Numbered from the stretch's first letter, positions 19,018 to 31,000 are shown. The stretch: 64,000 nt of DNA from Cylindrotheca closterium (GCA_933822405.4 CAKOGP040002424.1:120251-184250); one strand, 5' to 3'. Translations and numbers: made by a program. The notes: a model not told the origin generated them from the sequence alone.

Positions 19018-19182
19018 GAAAGAAAGAAATAAATGTATTTCTTGATGTATACTCGCACACAAGTTCGATAAATTGATCGGACTTGGTGTTGCGGAGCAAT
19101 GATGTTGAGACGGTCGTTCGACCGTCGTCAGTATGATGAAAGGAATCCAATGATTCGTTCTCGAGCTTTCGTCTACGTTAGA
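19018..19182 (-). repeat. Split direct repeat A1 of element 2, 5' end
   Basis: It matches 10934-11098, including the T variant (19034). Its outer end, TTAGA at 19178-19182, abuts the host sequence AAATGTAC, which is also found at 22771. Confidence 0.9.
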
Positions 19183-19947
19183 AAATGTACAGTACCGGTA
19201 CAGAAAGATTTGATGATGATTGATTCTGGCCGAACAACAGAAGTAAACTCGGTGCAATGACAATCTTCATCCATACTGATAATTGTGTGATAATGCTGTG
19301 ATAATGTGTATTTTACCAATCAAGACAAACCGAAAAGATGCCAGAACATTCCATTGTCAAAATGAAACCACCAATACAATCAAGGTTTTCATTTAAAAAA
19401 AATTCAAGCCATCAATGGAATGAATGATGCGAAAGATGGGGCAAGGTGAACTTTTGTTTGGGATGGACCCATGTGATGCTGAAGGGTGGTCGAATCAATC
19501 TATCAACCCATCCATCAATCAATCGATCGATCATTCCAATGGCACAGCATTCTTTCATGCTATTCGATTGTGACTACTACGATCGTCTCCTTCTTCTACG
19601 TTTGGAGGAGAGATAGTACTACCGGTACGGGGTAACGCGACTCGAGAATAACACGAGGGGAATATTTCACGTCAGGCAGAAATTTCTGTTGTGCGACTGG
19701 AGACCAACCACGAGCGTCTCTTCTTCTACGCTTGGAGGAGAGACAGTAGTACCAGAGCCCATTTAACCCTACAGCAACGCGACTGGAGAACACGATGGCA
19801 ATATTTCACGGCAAGCAAATATTGCTTCTGTGCGACTGAGCGAATACCAACCTCAAGACGACGATTTAGTCTTCTGTGCTCACTTTCTTACAAGGTCCAA
19901 AAAAGTTGAACACAAAAGCAACTACAAAGCATACTATCAAAGTTATC
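19183..19947 (+). promoter_or_regulatory. Upstream region of surface-protein gene copy 1, with an internal imperfect duplication
   Basis: No gene is seen here. Two imperfect direct repeats occupy 19584-19702 and 19715-19840. Each starts CGTCTC(C)TTCTTCTACG, contains GGAGGAGAGA and AATATTTCACG, and ends near TGCGACTG. TACCGGTA palindromes lie at 19193 and 19620. The repeats lie 107-364 bp before the ATG and may be promoter or 5' UTR sequence. Confidence 0.55.
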
Positions 19948-22511
19948 ATGAAGTCACGCCAAGTCGCAGTCGATGAGGTTGTTGCCAGGCGTGAGAAAAG
20001 TTACGTCTGGTACAACAACAGGTTGTGGAAGTTTATGGGATTGGGTAAGAAACTCGGTTTTGCGACCTGAAACAATCATTCTAAAAAGCTAATCCATTTT
20101 TTAAATTCTTTCCAACAGCAGCAATCCTTGTCGCGGCAGCTGTTATCTGGGGCGAGAAAAATCCTGCTGCTGGTGATTATTCCTCCGCCTTGACAAAATC
20201 CCGTCAACTCAAGGCTCCGGCTAGAGCTCCTACATCCGCAGCAGCTCAGGCTAGAGCTCCATCTCCTCCGGCTACAGTTCCATCTCCTCCGGTTAGAGCT
20301 CCATCTCCTCCGGTTAGAGCTCCGTTTCCTCCGGCTACAGTTCCATCTCCTCCGACTACAATTCCGTCTGGAGCTCCGACATCCGAAGTGGGATGTGGGA
20401 ACAACAAAGTGAACCTCTGTCACCTTGATGGAGGGGGAAACGAGTACAAGACCCTGTGTGTTTCATTGAACGCCATTCCCGGCCTTCTTCGTAGTAATGA
20501 AAATAATTACGTGGGCAAGTGCGTTCACGATGCCTTCTTGGAAGAAGCCGTCATCTTGGACTCGGAGCCAATGGAAGGCTCCGAAGTTTTTGACGACGAT
20601 GGCGTAGCCTACGAGGTCGTTTACAATGCCACCATACTTACGACAGGTGTTGTCTCGCTTGGTGCCGCTTCCGAAATGATCACCGGCATGGCCTGTTACA
20701 ACGATACCATGAGTATCAGCTTTAAAGAAACCCCGTCGCCGGACCACCTCGAGCGCATGTTTCCTGCCTTTGCATTGGTTGTATTTGATGGTAACACTCT
20801 GCAAAATATGGACTGTCAGCTTGGATTGACTCCGGCAAGCAATGACAATGACCCCGACGTCAACAGTTCGTTTCTTATGATTACCGGTGTGGAAGCCGAA
20901 GGCAAGACTGTCACTGTCCAAGGTATTCCCGCAAGCTTCCATCACATGTTTGAATACCAAGATATTGTTTATCGACCAGTCAATGCTCGCAGGAACCTCA
21001 GGAATCTTGCCCTAGGAGAATTCGACATTAGTGAGAGCTACGACGGTTCCTTCCAGCTTGGTAAAGACGAAAAACTCCAGATCAATGCCTATGCAAAGGT
21101 CAACATTGATGCCAGCTCCCGGGGTCTTCGACTGAAGACTTACATGAAGTGGCGAGGCTTCAAGAGCAAACTGATGGTCGATGCTCGTTATGAGGCTGGA
21201 TTCGATCTTAGCGCCTATTTGAATGCCTCGTTTGTAGCCAAAGACAGCGTTGAACTCCTGAAGGGGGATAAGAGTACCGATTTCCTCTCTTTTGGAATCT
21301 ACGGCATTGGATTGAAGTTTCCAAAACGTCTGCACAAGTGGGTGAAAAAGGTCATCCCTGGCTTCAAGCGCGACTACTATCTTGGAGCCAAAGCCGATAT
21401 TCCTGCAGTCCTAAAGTACAGCTTGGATGTCGACTATGACGTGGACATCAACGCTGAGGGCAGCCTTTCGACCGGAAAGAAAGAAGTAGCCTGGAGGATG
21501 AAAGGTCCACTTTTTGGAAACTTGGAATCCGACTTTGATGTGACTGGAAGTGAGCCAGCCAAGTCCTCAGATATTCAGTTTGACTATAACTACGATGTAG
21601 ATGTTGACGTCAAGATCAAAGGAGATCTTTCTGCAGGTCTAGAACCAGCGCTGGTTCTAGATATTGTTGGGTTGGCAGTAGCAAGGGTTGGAGTGTTTAC
21701 TGGCTTTGATTTGAAAGCTGAATACAACACAGACGCACTGGATCCGATCACTTCAGATTCCACTTTTCCCGTGCTCTATGGGGACTGTGGTGTCTGCCAT
21801 TACCTACAAGCCAAGTTTCAAGCGGCAGCCAGAGATGCTTTCTTCAGGACGCAGATTCTCGGGAAAGATCCAAATAATATACCTCTATTCGGAGATTGGG
21901 AGGTTGCGTTTGTGATAGCCCAGCTCTGTCTACTGAAAGGCGAGGATAAGAATTGCGGTGACACCTGCTGCCGTGATTCGCAGGTCTGTATTGTCGACGC
22001 CGTTTCCAAAGAAGGCAGCTGCCGGCACAACGGAGAGCCTACCCAATTACCGAGCGAGGCGCCATCGATCTCCCCAACAACTACAACCGATGGAATTCCT
22101 ATTGGCCATTATCTTTTTGTAGTCGAGCCGGTTGGTGGATCTGCCAACTGTGATGGCAAGTTGAAGCTTGGTGATTGGGGCTATCAGGACAAATGCAACG
22201 GGTTTACGCCATCGGGCAATCCAGCCTATGAAATCTTGGTGTCAAGCAAACCTTCAAAATGGGTCAAGATGACTTTCAATGGTCACAACCGAAGTTGTTG
22301 GAGGAGCGACCGCGGCTTCTATATCGAGGGAACTCATAGTGGTCTGGAACCACCACCGGACAAATGTGTCGCGCTCCGCCGCCGAAGATACAAATGGGGG
22401 ATGTGCAGCAACCGTGAAACATTCCGATTGAATGTCGACGGATACTACAAAGATGAGGAAGGGGAAGTTCATGTTTTGGATTTGAACGTGAAGGATAACT
22501 CAGTTTGTTAA
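19948..22511 (+). CDS. Membrane-anchored proline-rich surface protein, copy 1
   Basis: This two-exon gene has exon 1 at 19948-20044, a 74-nt GT-AG intron (20045-20118), exon 2 at 20119-22511, and encodes 829 residues. A short basic N-terminus is followed by a hydrophobic segment at about 27-43 (LWKFMGLAAILVAAAVIW), probably a signal anchor. Next comes a linker of APSPP/VPSPP repeats (about 64-118). A segment VNLCHLDGGGNEYKTLCVS resembles the CHxPPGN-type motif of secreted proteins. The long middle part (about 160-640) is unrecognised. A Cys cluster (CGDTCCRDSQVC), a PSEAPSISPT linker and a Cys-containing C-terminal domain of about 130 residues finish the protein. I infer an extracellular or cell-wall role; this is not demonstrated. 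The ATG is fixed by the splice frame. Confidence 0.8.
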
Positions 22512-23540
22512 GTCGGAGTTGGGCTCTACGAATGGCTGTGACAGTACCCCCACCAGATTCATCGATCGATGAAATGCCCGATGTAGGTTTGAAAGAAATG
22601 TCATGGATCTTGTCTAGCTTGGAAAGAATCAAGGACGTACAGTAGATAATACGATTATAGCAAGACGAGTGAAAGAGTGATTTTTGTTTGTTCCTTTTAT
22701 AGCAACCCTTTTGACAATATGTGTAAAAAGCACGAACAGTTTTTGGCAATATTATCTCCTATTTATTACAAAATGTACAGTACCGGTACAGAAAGATTTG
22801 ATGATGATTGATTCTGGCCGAACAACAGAAGTAAACTCGGTGCAATGACAATCTTCATCCATACGGTACTGATAATTGTGTGATAATGCTGTGATAATGT
22901 GTATTTTACCAATCAAGACAAACCGAAAAGATGCCAGAACATTCCATTGTCAAAATGAAACCACCAATACAACCAAGGTTTTCATTTAAAAAAAATTCAA
23001 GCCATCAATGGAATGAATGATGCGAAAGATGGGGCAAGGTGAACTTTTGTTTGGGATGGACCCATGTGATGCTGAAGGGTGGTCGAATCAATCTATCAAC
23101 CCATCCATCAATCAATCGATCGATCATTCCAATGGCACAGCATTCTTTCATGCTATTCGATTGTGACTACTACGATCGTCTCCTTCTTCTACGTTTGGAG
23201 GAGAGATAGTACTACCGGTACGGGGTAACGCGACTCGAGAATAACACGAGGGGAATATTTCACGTCAGGCAGAAATTTCTGTTGTGCGACTGGAGACCAA
23301 CCACGAGCGTCTCTTCTTCTACGCTTGGAGGAGAGACAGTAGTACCAGAGCCCATTTAACCCTACAGCAACGCGACTGGAGAACACGATGGCAATATTTC
23401 ACGGCAAGCAAATATTGCTTCTGTGCGACTGAGCGAATACCAACCTCAAGACGACGATTTAGTCTTCTGTGCTCACTTTCTTACAAGGTCCAAAAAAGTT
23501 GAACACAAAAGCAACTACAAAGCATACTATCAAAGTTATC
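22512..23540. other. Junction and upstream region between the two surface-protein copies
   Basis: Bases 22512-22718 are the 3' flank of copy 1. At 22718/22719 the sequence switches to the 52-bp segment also found at 10640-10691. At 22770/22771 it continues without the retroelement into the same upstream sequence as 19183 onward. It carries a 5-bp insertion (ggtac) near 22865 and a T-to-C change near 22973. The internal promoter duplication recurs at 23177-23295 and 23308-23433. Confidence 0.8.
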
Positions 23541-26311
23541 ATGAAGTCACGCCAAGTCGCAGTCGATGAGGTTGTTGCCAGGCGTGAGAAAAGTTACGTC
23601 TGGTACAACAACAGGTTGTGGAAGTTTATGGGATTGGGTAAGAAACTCGGTTTTGCGACCTGAAACAATCATTCTAAAAAGCTAATCCATTTTTTAAATT
23701 CTTTCCAACAGCAGCAATCCTTGTCGCGGCAGCTGTTATCTGGGGCGAGAAAAATCCTGCTGCTGGTGATTATTCCTCCGCCTTGACAAAATCCCGTCAA
23801 CTCAAGGCTCCGGCTAGAGCTCCTACATCCGCAGCAGCTCAGGCTAGAGCTCCATCTCCTCCGGCTACAGTTCCATCTCCTCCGGTTAGAGCTCCATCTC
23901 CTCCGGTTAGAGCTCCGTTTCCTCCGGCTACAGTTCCATCTCCTCCGACTACAATTCCGTCTGGAGCTCCGACATCCGAAGTGGGATGTGGGAACAACAA
24001 AGTGAACCTCTGTCACCTTGATGGAGGGGGAAACGAGTACAAGACCCTGTGTGTTTCATTGAACGCCATTCCCGGCCTTCTTCGTAGTAATGAAAATAAT
24101 TACGTGGGCAAGTGCGTTCACGATGCCTTCTTGGAAGAAGCCGTCATCTTGGACTCGGAGCCAATGGAAGGCTCCGAAGTTTTTGACGACGATGGCGTAG
24201 CCTACGAGGTCGTTTACAATGCCACCATACTTACGACAGGTGTTGTCTCGCTTGGTGCCGCTTCCGAAATGATCACCGGCATGGCCTGTTACAACGATAC
24301 CATGAGTATCAGCTTTAAAGAAACCCCGTCGCCGGACCACCTCGAGCGCATGTTTCCTGCCTTTGCATTGGTTGTATTTGATGGTAACACTCTGCAAAAT
24401 ATGGACTGTCAGCTTGGATTGACTCCGGCAAGCAATGACAATGACCCCGACGTCAACAGTTCGTTTCTTATGATTACCGGTGTGGAAGCCGAAGGCAAGA
24501 CTGTCACTGTCCAAGGTATTCCCGCAAGCTTCCATCACATGTTTGAATACCAAGATATTGTTTATCGACCAGTCAATGCTCGCAGGAACCTCAGGAATCT
24601 TGCCCTAGGAGAATTCGACATTAGTGAGAGCTACGACGGTTCCTTCCAGCTTGGTAAAGACGAAAAACTCCAGATCAATGCCTATGCAAAGGTCAACATT
24701 GATGCCAGCTCCCGGGGTCTTCGACTGAAGACTTACATGAAGTGGCGAGGCTTCAAGAGCAAACTGATGGTCGATGCTCGTTATGAGGCTGGATTCGATC
24801 TTAGCGCCTATTTGAATGCCTCGTTTGTAGCCAAAGACAGCGTTGAACTCCTGAAGGGGGATAAGAGTACCGATTTCCTCTCTTTTGGAATCTACGGCAT
24901 TGGATTGAAGTTTCCAAAACGTCTGCACAAGTGGGTGAAAAAGGTCATCCCTGGCTTCAAGCGCGACTACTATCTTGGAGCCAAAGCCGATATTCCTGCA
25001 GTCCTAAAGTACAGCTTGGATGTCGACTATGACGTGGACATCAACGCTGAGGGCAGCCTTTCGACCGGAAAGAAAGAAGTAGCCTGGAGGATGAAAGGTC
25101 CACTTTTTGGAAACTTGGAATCCGACTTTGATGTGACTGGAAGTGAGCCAGCCAAGTCCTCAGATATTCAGTTTGACTATAACTACGATGTAGATGTTGA
25201 CGTCAAGATCAAAGGAGATCTTTCTGCAGGTCTAGAACCAGCGCTGGTTCTAGATATTGTTGGGTTGGCAGTAGCAAGGGTTGGAGTGTTTACTGGCTTT
25301 GATTTGAAAGCTGAATACAACACAGACGCACTGGATCCGATCACTTCAGATTCCACTTTTCCCGTGCTCTATGGGGACTGTGGTGTCTGCCATTACCTAC
25401 AAGCCAAGTTTCAAGCGGCAGCCAGAGATGCTTTCTTCAGGACGCAGATTCTCGGGAAAGATCCAAATAATATACCTCTATTCGGAGATTGGGAGGTTGC
25501 GTTTGTGATAGCCCAGCTCTGTCTACTGAAAGGCGAGGATAAGAATTGCGGTGACACCTGCTGCCGTGATTCGCAGGTCTGTATTGTCGACGCCGTTTCC
25601 AAAGAAGGCAGCTGCCGGCACAACGGAGAGCCTACCCAATTACCGAGCGAGGCGCCATCGATCTCCCCAACAACTACAACCGATGGAATTCCTATTGGCC
25701 ATTATCTTTTTGTAGTCGAGCCGGTTGGTGGATCTGCCAACTGTGATGGCAAGTTGAAGCTTGGTGATTGGGGCTATCAGGACAAATGCAACGGGTTTAC
25801 GCCATCGGGCAATCCAGCCTATGAAATCTTGGTGTCAAGCAAACCTTCAAAATGGGTCAAGATGACTTTCAATGGTCACAACCGAAGTTGTTGGAGGAGC
25901 GACCGCGGCTTCTATATCGAGGGAACTCATAGTGGTCTGGAACCACCACCGGACAAATGTGTCGCGCTCCGCCGCCGAAGATACAAATGGGGGATGTGCA
26001 GCAACCGTGAAACATTCCGATTGAATGTCGACGGATACTACAAAGATGAGGAAGGGGAAGTTCATGTTTTGGATTTGAACGTGAAGGATAACTCAGTTTG
26101 TTAAGTCGGAGTTGGGCTCTACGAATGGCTGTGACAGTACCCCCACCAGATTCATCGATCGATGAAATGCCCGATGTAGGTTTGAAAGAAATGTCATGGA
26201 TCTTGTCTAGCTTGGAAAGAATCAAGGACGTACAGTAGATAATACGATTATAGCAAGACGAGTGAAAGAGTGATTTTTGTTTGTTCCTTTTATAGCAACC
26301 CTTTTGACAAT
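22719..26311 (+). repeat. 3.6-kb duplicate of the surface-protein locus, without the retroelement
   Basis: It corresponds to 10640-10691 joined to 19183-22718 (3588 bp) and differs from it by a 5-bp indel and at least one substitution. The encoded proteins are identical. It may be a true tandem duplication or a second haplotype placed in series. In either case it preserves the pre-insertion site of element 2. Confidence 0.85.
23541..26104 (+). CDS. Membrane-anchored proline-rich surface protein, copy 2
   Basis: Exon 1 is 23541-23637, the intron 23638-23711 and exon 2 23712-26104. The 829-residue product is identical to that of the gene at 19948-22511, with the same anchor, APSPP linker, Cys cluster and C-terminal domain. 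Its upstream region lacks the retroelement, so if both copies are real this one keeps the ancestral promoter shared with allantoin synthase. Complete identity fits either a very recent duplication or an allele. Confidence 0.8.
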
Positions 26312-26321
26312 NNNNNNNNNN
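26312..26321. other. 10-N assembly gap flanked by a 127-bp exact repeat
   Basis: Bases 26185-26311 and 26322-26448 are the same 127 bp. The gap is most likely an unclosed overlap of two contig ends rather than missing DNA. Confidence 0.9.
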
Positions 26322-27783
26322 AAAGAAATGTCATGGATCTTGTCTAGCTTGGAAAGAATCAAGGACGTACAGTAGATAATACGATTATAGCAAGACGAGT
26401 GAAAGAGTGATTTTTGTTTGTTCCTTTTATAGCAACCCTTTTGACAATTTCCAACTTGCCTCCATTCGTGAGTTCGTGACTGATTGACCATCCATCATTC
26501 ACGTTGGCGTGATCTTTATATATGTATTGAATTGCAGATCAACGACGACCATAGTAGCAAGTTAATATGGCTGTTTCTTGAACAGCGCTGGCTTGAGTGT
26601 GTGCCAGTCTTTCATGGCCTACAATGGCGTCTGTCTTGTTGCCCAAGGCTCTGGTTGCCGCGGGAGGTGCTGGTGGTGGCGGTTGCAGAGCCAGACGTAA
26701 CGGTGCAGCGTCGTCGTCTCTATTTCGTCGCCAGAACGGAAGAGATGTAGCCTACCCCACCTCTATCAGCGTTTTTCAAATCGGTCAGAGAATGATCCTA
26801 GTGGCATAGTACGATCTGCACCCACAAAAGGAAATGCAACCAATGCGGTCTTTGAAGACCTCAAGTGTCTCCAGGTAGAAATCCCTTCAACCGCTATAGA
26901 TATGATGAAGACCCCGCCGACCTTTCAGATCAAAGTTGTCATGATTGGCATTGTGTCAGCTGGCAACTGGCAAGGCCACCATCCTCAATGCACTTTCCGT
27001 GATAAGTATGGTGAGGTATTCAAGGAGCGAACTATAGCTGACTGGTGACAATGAATGAATGAATGAATCTGCCATTTCTCCTTCTCGCAAAGAAAGAATG
27101 GGCATTTTGATTTCAGATAATCCAAGAAATTTCAAGTCGGTTCCACAAGAAGAACTTGTGAGGTATCTCATCATGATTGATGTATGAGAATTCTGTGATA
27201 TTGCGGCCAGGTGTGGACCGTTTGCATCCGGTGCGCTTGCAGGAGCCTTGCGCTTCAAAATTACAGTACAGTACTTCTCCTGAAAATCGTCGTAGGACGG
27301 TGCTTACTTCACCATTATTTTCATTGGAAATTGGAAGAGATGTACTCGTATTCTTGTCCGGGTTCGAAATCTTGATACATAGCCGTGTACAAATGTACAT
27401 GGTCTATTTCCTACCTACTTGTACAGAAGTCAATCTAGCATCTATTTTTGAATTTGTTGCTTCATCTCAAAACAGAAAATTCACTGTTTTGAATTTGCAG
27501 AATATATTTTATGATATTGAATATGGAACGATGTTCGGGCGGCGGAATAATAATGACATCACTGGGGTCTTTTTCATTTTCGTTCCACGTGTAGTCGGAT
27601 ACGTAGAATTGGTACTACAAAAAATGACCGGAAATTATCCATGGCAAGGCTGGCGTTCCAACTTGTCACCGCCTCCCAACAAGCGTTCCTTTGGTTTTCG
27701 ACGGCGTCAATTTATTTGCATTCCAATCACACGACGAAGGTTGTTATTGTTGTCGTCAAGTGAAACATCGTCACCGTGCATTC

Positions 27784-27815
27784 TTTATTATTATTATTAC
27801 TACTACTACTACTAC
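27784..27815. repeat. TTA/CTA triplet tract
   Basis: Repeated tta units are followed by repeated cta (act) units. It is a simple-sequence repeat upstream of the methyltransferase gene. Confidence 0.8.
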
Positions 27816-27978
27816 CGTGGTATACGAGACTACACTGACTGTGGAGGAAAGGAATTGAGAGAGAAAGAGAAAGTCAGTCAACGTCAGAAGCAATTTAACG
27901 TTCTTTTGTCGCCAATTGACCAGCGGCGTTACTGTCAGATCGTCTTCAAATCCAATCAAACCAAACACGCACTCTAAT

Positions 27979-28004
<26 letters not shown>
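27979..28004. repeat. (AC)13 microsatellite
   Basis: Thirteen AC units end 28 bp before the ATG at 28033, so they lie in the probable 5' UTR of the histone methyltransferase gene. It is a likely polymorphic site. Confidence 0.85.
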
Positions 28005-28010
<6 letters not shown>

Positions 28011-28032
28011 ATACAGAATACAATACAACGCA

Positions 28033-31000
28033 ATGAGAGGAACGGAATTAACTCCCGCCGAAAAGACTGCGGCACTCGCCGAAGCCAAAGCCCGTGGGTT
28101 GCCAGGAGGTTGGGATGTGACCTTGGACAAGCGCAAACGCCGCAAATGGATTGCCCCCAATGGCCGTTCGTGCGATTCCATTCCCAAAGCTCTGACCATG
28201 TCGGTGGAAATGGGCATGTTGCCACCAGACACCTTTATTCCCCATCCACCACCCAAACGCAAACGGGGACGACCACCGGGCAAGGCCAAGCGGGGACGAC
28301 CGCCCAAACAACCCATTTTGGATTTGACCAAGACGGAAGAAGAATTGGAAGAAGAACGTCAGCAATTGGCACGGCAATGGAAGAAACACAAGGCACAAGC
28401 TAATGCTAACAAGAACAAGAACAACAATAGTAAGACCATGACAAAACACAAAAAGAAAAAGGCGAAACAATCCCAATTGGAAACATCCACACAATACGAA
28501 CAAGACGACGAAGTCATGCAGGATGCAGCTAACAGTGCCGAAGAAGAAGAAGAAGTGGAGGAAGAAGAAGAAGAAGAGAGCGAAGAAGAAGATGGTGAAG
28601 AAGATGAAATGGAACCACCCACCGACCCTGAAACGACTTTGCAACCCACATGGTCTCATTTGACTACCGTCCACTGGGATCCCAACAGTGCGGCAGGCCA
28701 AAAGGTGGGTTGGTTTGTCCGCGTTTCGGACGACAAGACTGGAGATTGGCACGATGGACGTATCTTGAGATATGATCCCTGTACCCACAAGCACAAGATT
28801 CAATTCGTCCATGGTACGCGCTCATACGAAAAGGCAGACAATGACAATTGCGTGTGGATTCATTTGCGCATTGAAGAGGGAATTCAAATTGCCACTGAAT
28901 TGGTCTGGGCTCACGTCAAGGGATATGCTTGGTGGCCGGCCATGGTATTAGAATCGGATTTGCATCCGGTCCGAGAAGGTTATCGAAGTGTCGAATTCAT
29001 TGGATCGGGAGAAGTGGCGACGTTACGAGATGGACCCGAAACGTTGAGGCCCTTTACCAGGGGGCATATTGATGCGACCATTGCCAAGAATAAAAAGAAA
29101 CGAAACACCAATGCGATTCAATTGGCAATGGTCGAAGAAGCCAAGATTCAACAAATACGAAATGAGGCGGCCAAGTATTATGCCAAACAAGCCTTTGCCA
29201 TGAGTTGTTCTACTTCGAGTGGCAGTGGTAGTGGCAATAGTAGCAATAGCAGTAGTCAACAACACAATTACATGGGCAAAAAGGTACAACTCTTTCGGTC
29301 CGATGTCAATTATCCCTATGGAGAAACAGTAACAGGCCGCGTCAAACAATACAGTCCTGCCTTGGGAAAATGGTTGGTGGCCTATGAATACAGTGAACAA
29401 GCCAAGAAAAAATATGAAGCGAGTTGGGTCAATTTGAAATCCAAAGAACACAAGGTTCGAATCTTGGACAAGGCGCCCAAGGGAAGTCCGCCAAAACCGG
29501 CCAAGGATTTGGATTTACTTCCCTTTTTGGTGGGATTTCGAATGCCGCCAAAAATAGTAGAACTACTAGAGGTGGAAGAGGAAGGAAATAATGCCAGCAA
29601 CAGCAACAGCAGCAGCAGCAGTAGCAAGAAAAAGAGTAGCAAGGATGAAGATCCAAAAGAAGGAACGGATGAAAATCTGGCACTGGCACTAAAGCAACGA
29701 TGTCATGGATGTACGGAATATTGGAAAAAGGATGATACCAAAATGGAATGTACCGTTTGTCAGGGTTCTTTTCATTTGGGGTGTACAAATCCTCCTCTTA
29801 CGCCAGATGTTTATCAAAAGCTACTCAAGAGCGGACAACCATTTGTTTGCTCGAGATGTATCCCTTGCAAGGGATGTTATCAACACGACATTGCTTTTGG
29901 ATCTCACGTGCAAACACCACCACCCACTCTGTCCATGGACGAGGACGATGAAGACAAGTTACTCTTGTGTAGCATGTGTACCAAAGCCTACGGCGAGGGA
30001 CAATTCTGTCCCAATTGTGCCCATTCATGGGACGACGAACACTTTCAACATGTCCAACGACAAATTCGATGGCAACAGGCCCACAAACCCAAGAAACGAG
30101 GTCGCAAGCGCAAGAATCCAGAAGATCCGTCCGGTGGTGGAGTGGATTGGCTAAATTACACGGCACCGGCAGTGGTGCAGAACGAAGACAAATTGCCACA
30201 AGGTGCCAAGGTGAATCCTACCTGGTATCATGCCGAAACAGCACAATGGGGGTACACGGAAGTGGACATGTTGACGTGCGATTCTTGCAAACTTTGGGTC
30301 CACGCTGGGTGTGCAGGATTGGACGAGGAGGAATACGAAGAGACGAGTGATGGACAGCATCCCATTTACAGTACTGAATTCTTGTGCAAAGTGTGTTGCA
30401 AACAACGGTGCTTGGATTTGATTCAAGGTATGCAACACGAAGATACCATGATGCTCTTTGCCGAACCAGTGTCGGAAAAGGTGGCGCCCAATTATTTGGA
30501 TGTGATCAAACGTCCAATGGATTTGCAAACCATGTTGGTGCAGGCCCGAAATCAAAACTATAAGAATTACGCATGGGTTCGGGAAATGTTTGAATTGATG
30601 GTGCTGAATGCACTGACCTTTAATCGACCGCACACTCCCTTTTGGAAGGAAGCCAAGCGATTCTACGAGGCGTGTTTAGACACTGTTTTCAAAAGCATTG
30701 GCAAGGCGGCACCTCCAGGACAATACGAGGATCGAATTGAAGAGAACTTTGCCAAGGCGGAAAAGGCCAAGAAATTGGAAGCAGACCGAATCCAAGAAGA
30801 CAAGTCGACCGAAAAGAAGGATTTGGTGGCGGGAGCCAAGGTGTCGACGGTCACTCTTCCAAATCTGCGCGAAAAGCCAGTGGGCGTCCAATCCTGCGTT
30901 CCAGCCCGCGAAGTCAAGGTGAAACCATCCGATGCCTACTTTTGTTCCTGGATGGATACTTGCTACACCTGTGGGAGTAGTGGGGCATCCGACACGATGC

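Larger units (their letters stand above)
10692..19182 (-). mobile_element. DIRS-order (PAT/Ngaro-like) retrotransposon, copy 2, RT frameshifted
   Basis: This 8491-bp copy has the same orientation and structure as the element at 673-9188: A1 19018-19182, Gag, RT/RNase H, recombinase, B1 11099-11280, A2 10934-11098, spacer, B2 10692-10873. It differs by a 25-bp deletion in the RT gene (after 13614) and a C-to-T change found in both A repeats. The flanks, TTATTACA on the left and AAATGTAC on the right, are joined without gap or duplication at 22770/22771. This gives exact ends and shows there is no target-site duplication, apart from one ambiguous A. It could still move if the enzyme were supplied by another copy. 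Confidence 0.9.
26105..28032. other. Intergenic stretch with an assembly gap, weak frames and microsatellites
   Basis: After the copy 2 stop there is 3' flank, a 10-N gap, a repeat of the last 127 bp, and then unique sequence from 26449. A frame from an ATG at 26624 to 26809 reads MASVLLPKALVAAGGAGGGG and resembles a targeting peptide. Another frame is open from about 26703 to 27048 (for example DLKCLQVEIPSTAIDMMK) without a good start. They could be exons of one small gene, but I find no convincing splice pair. The 266-codon frame at 27177-27977 runs through triplet repeats and is probably not coding. Confidence 0.4.

Noticed and set aside
26222..26491. Minus-strand open frame crossing the N gap, and 39366-39593 crossing the other gap
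   Set aside because: Both depend on unknown bases and on the artificial 127-bp duplication.
27177..27977. 266-codon open frame upstream of the histone methyltransferase
   Set aside because: It passes through TTA/CTA triplet repeats (a run of Tyr) and has no conserved-looking segment. It also ends within the 5' region of the real gene.
28048..28812. Minus-strand 254-codon frame opposite the methyltransferase
   Set aside because: Runs of Phe and Leu mirror the Glu/Lys-rich coding strand; it is a shadow.
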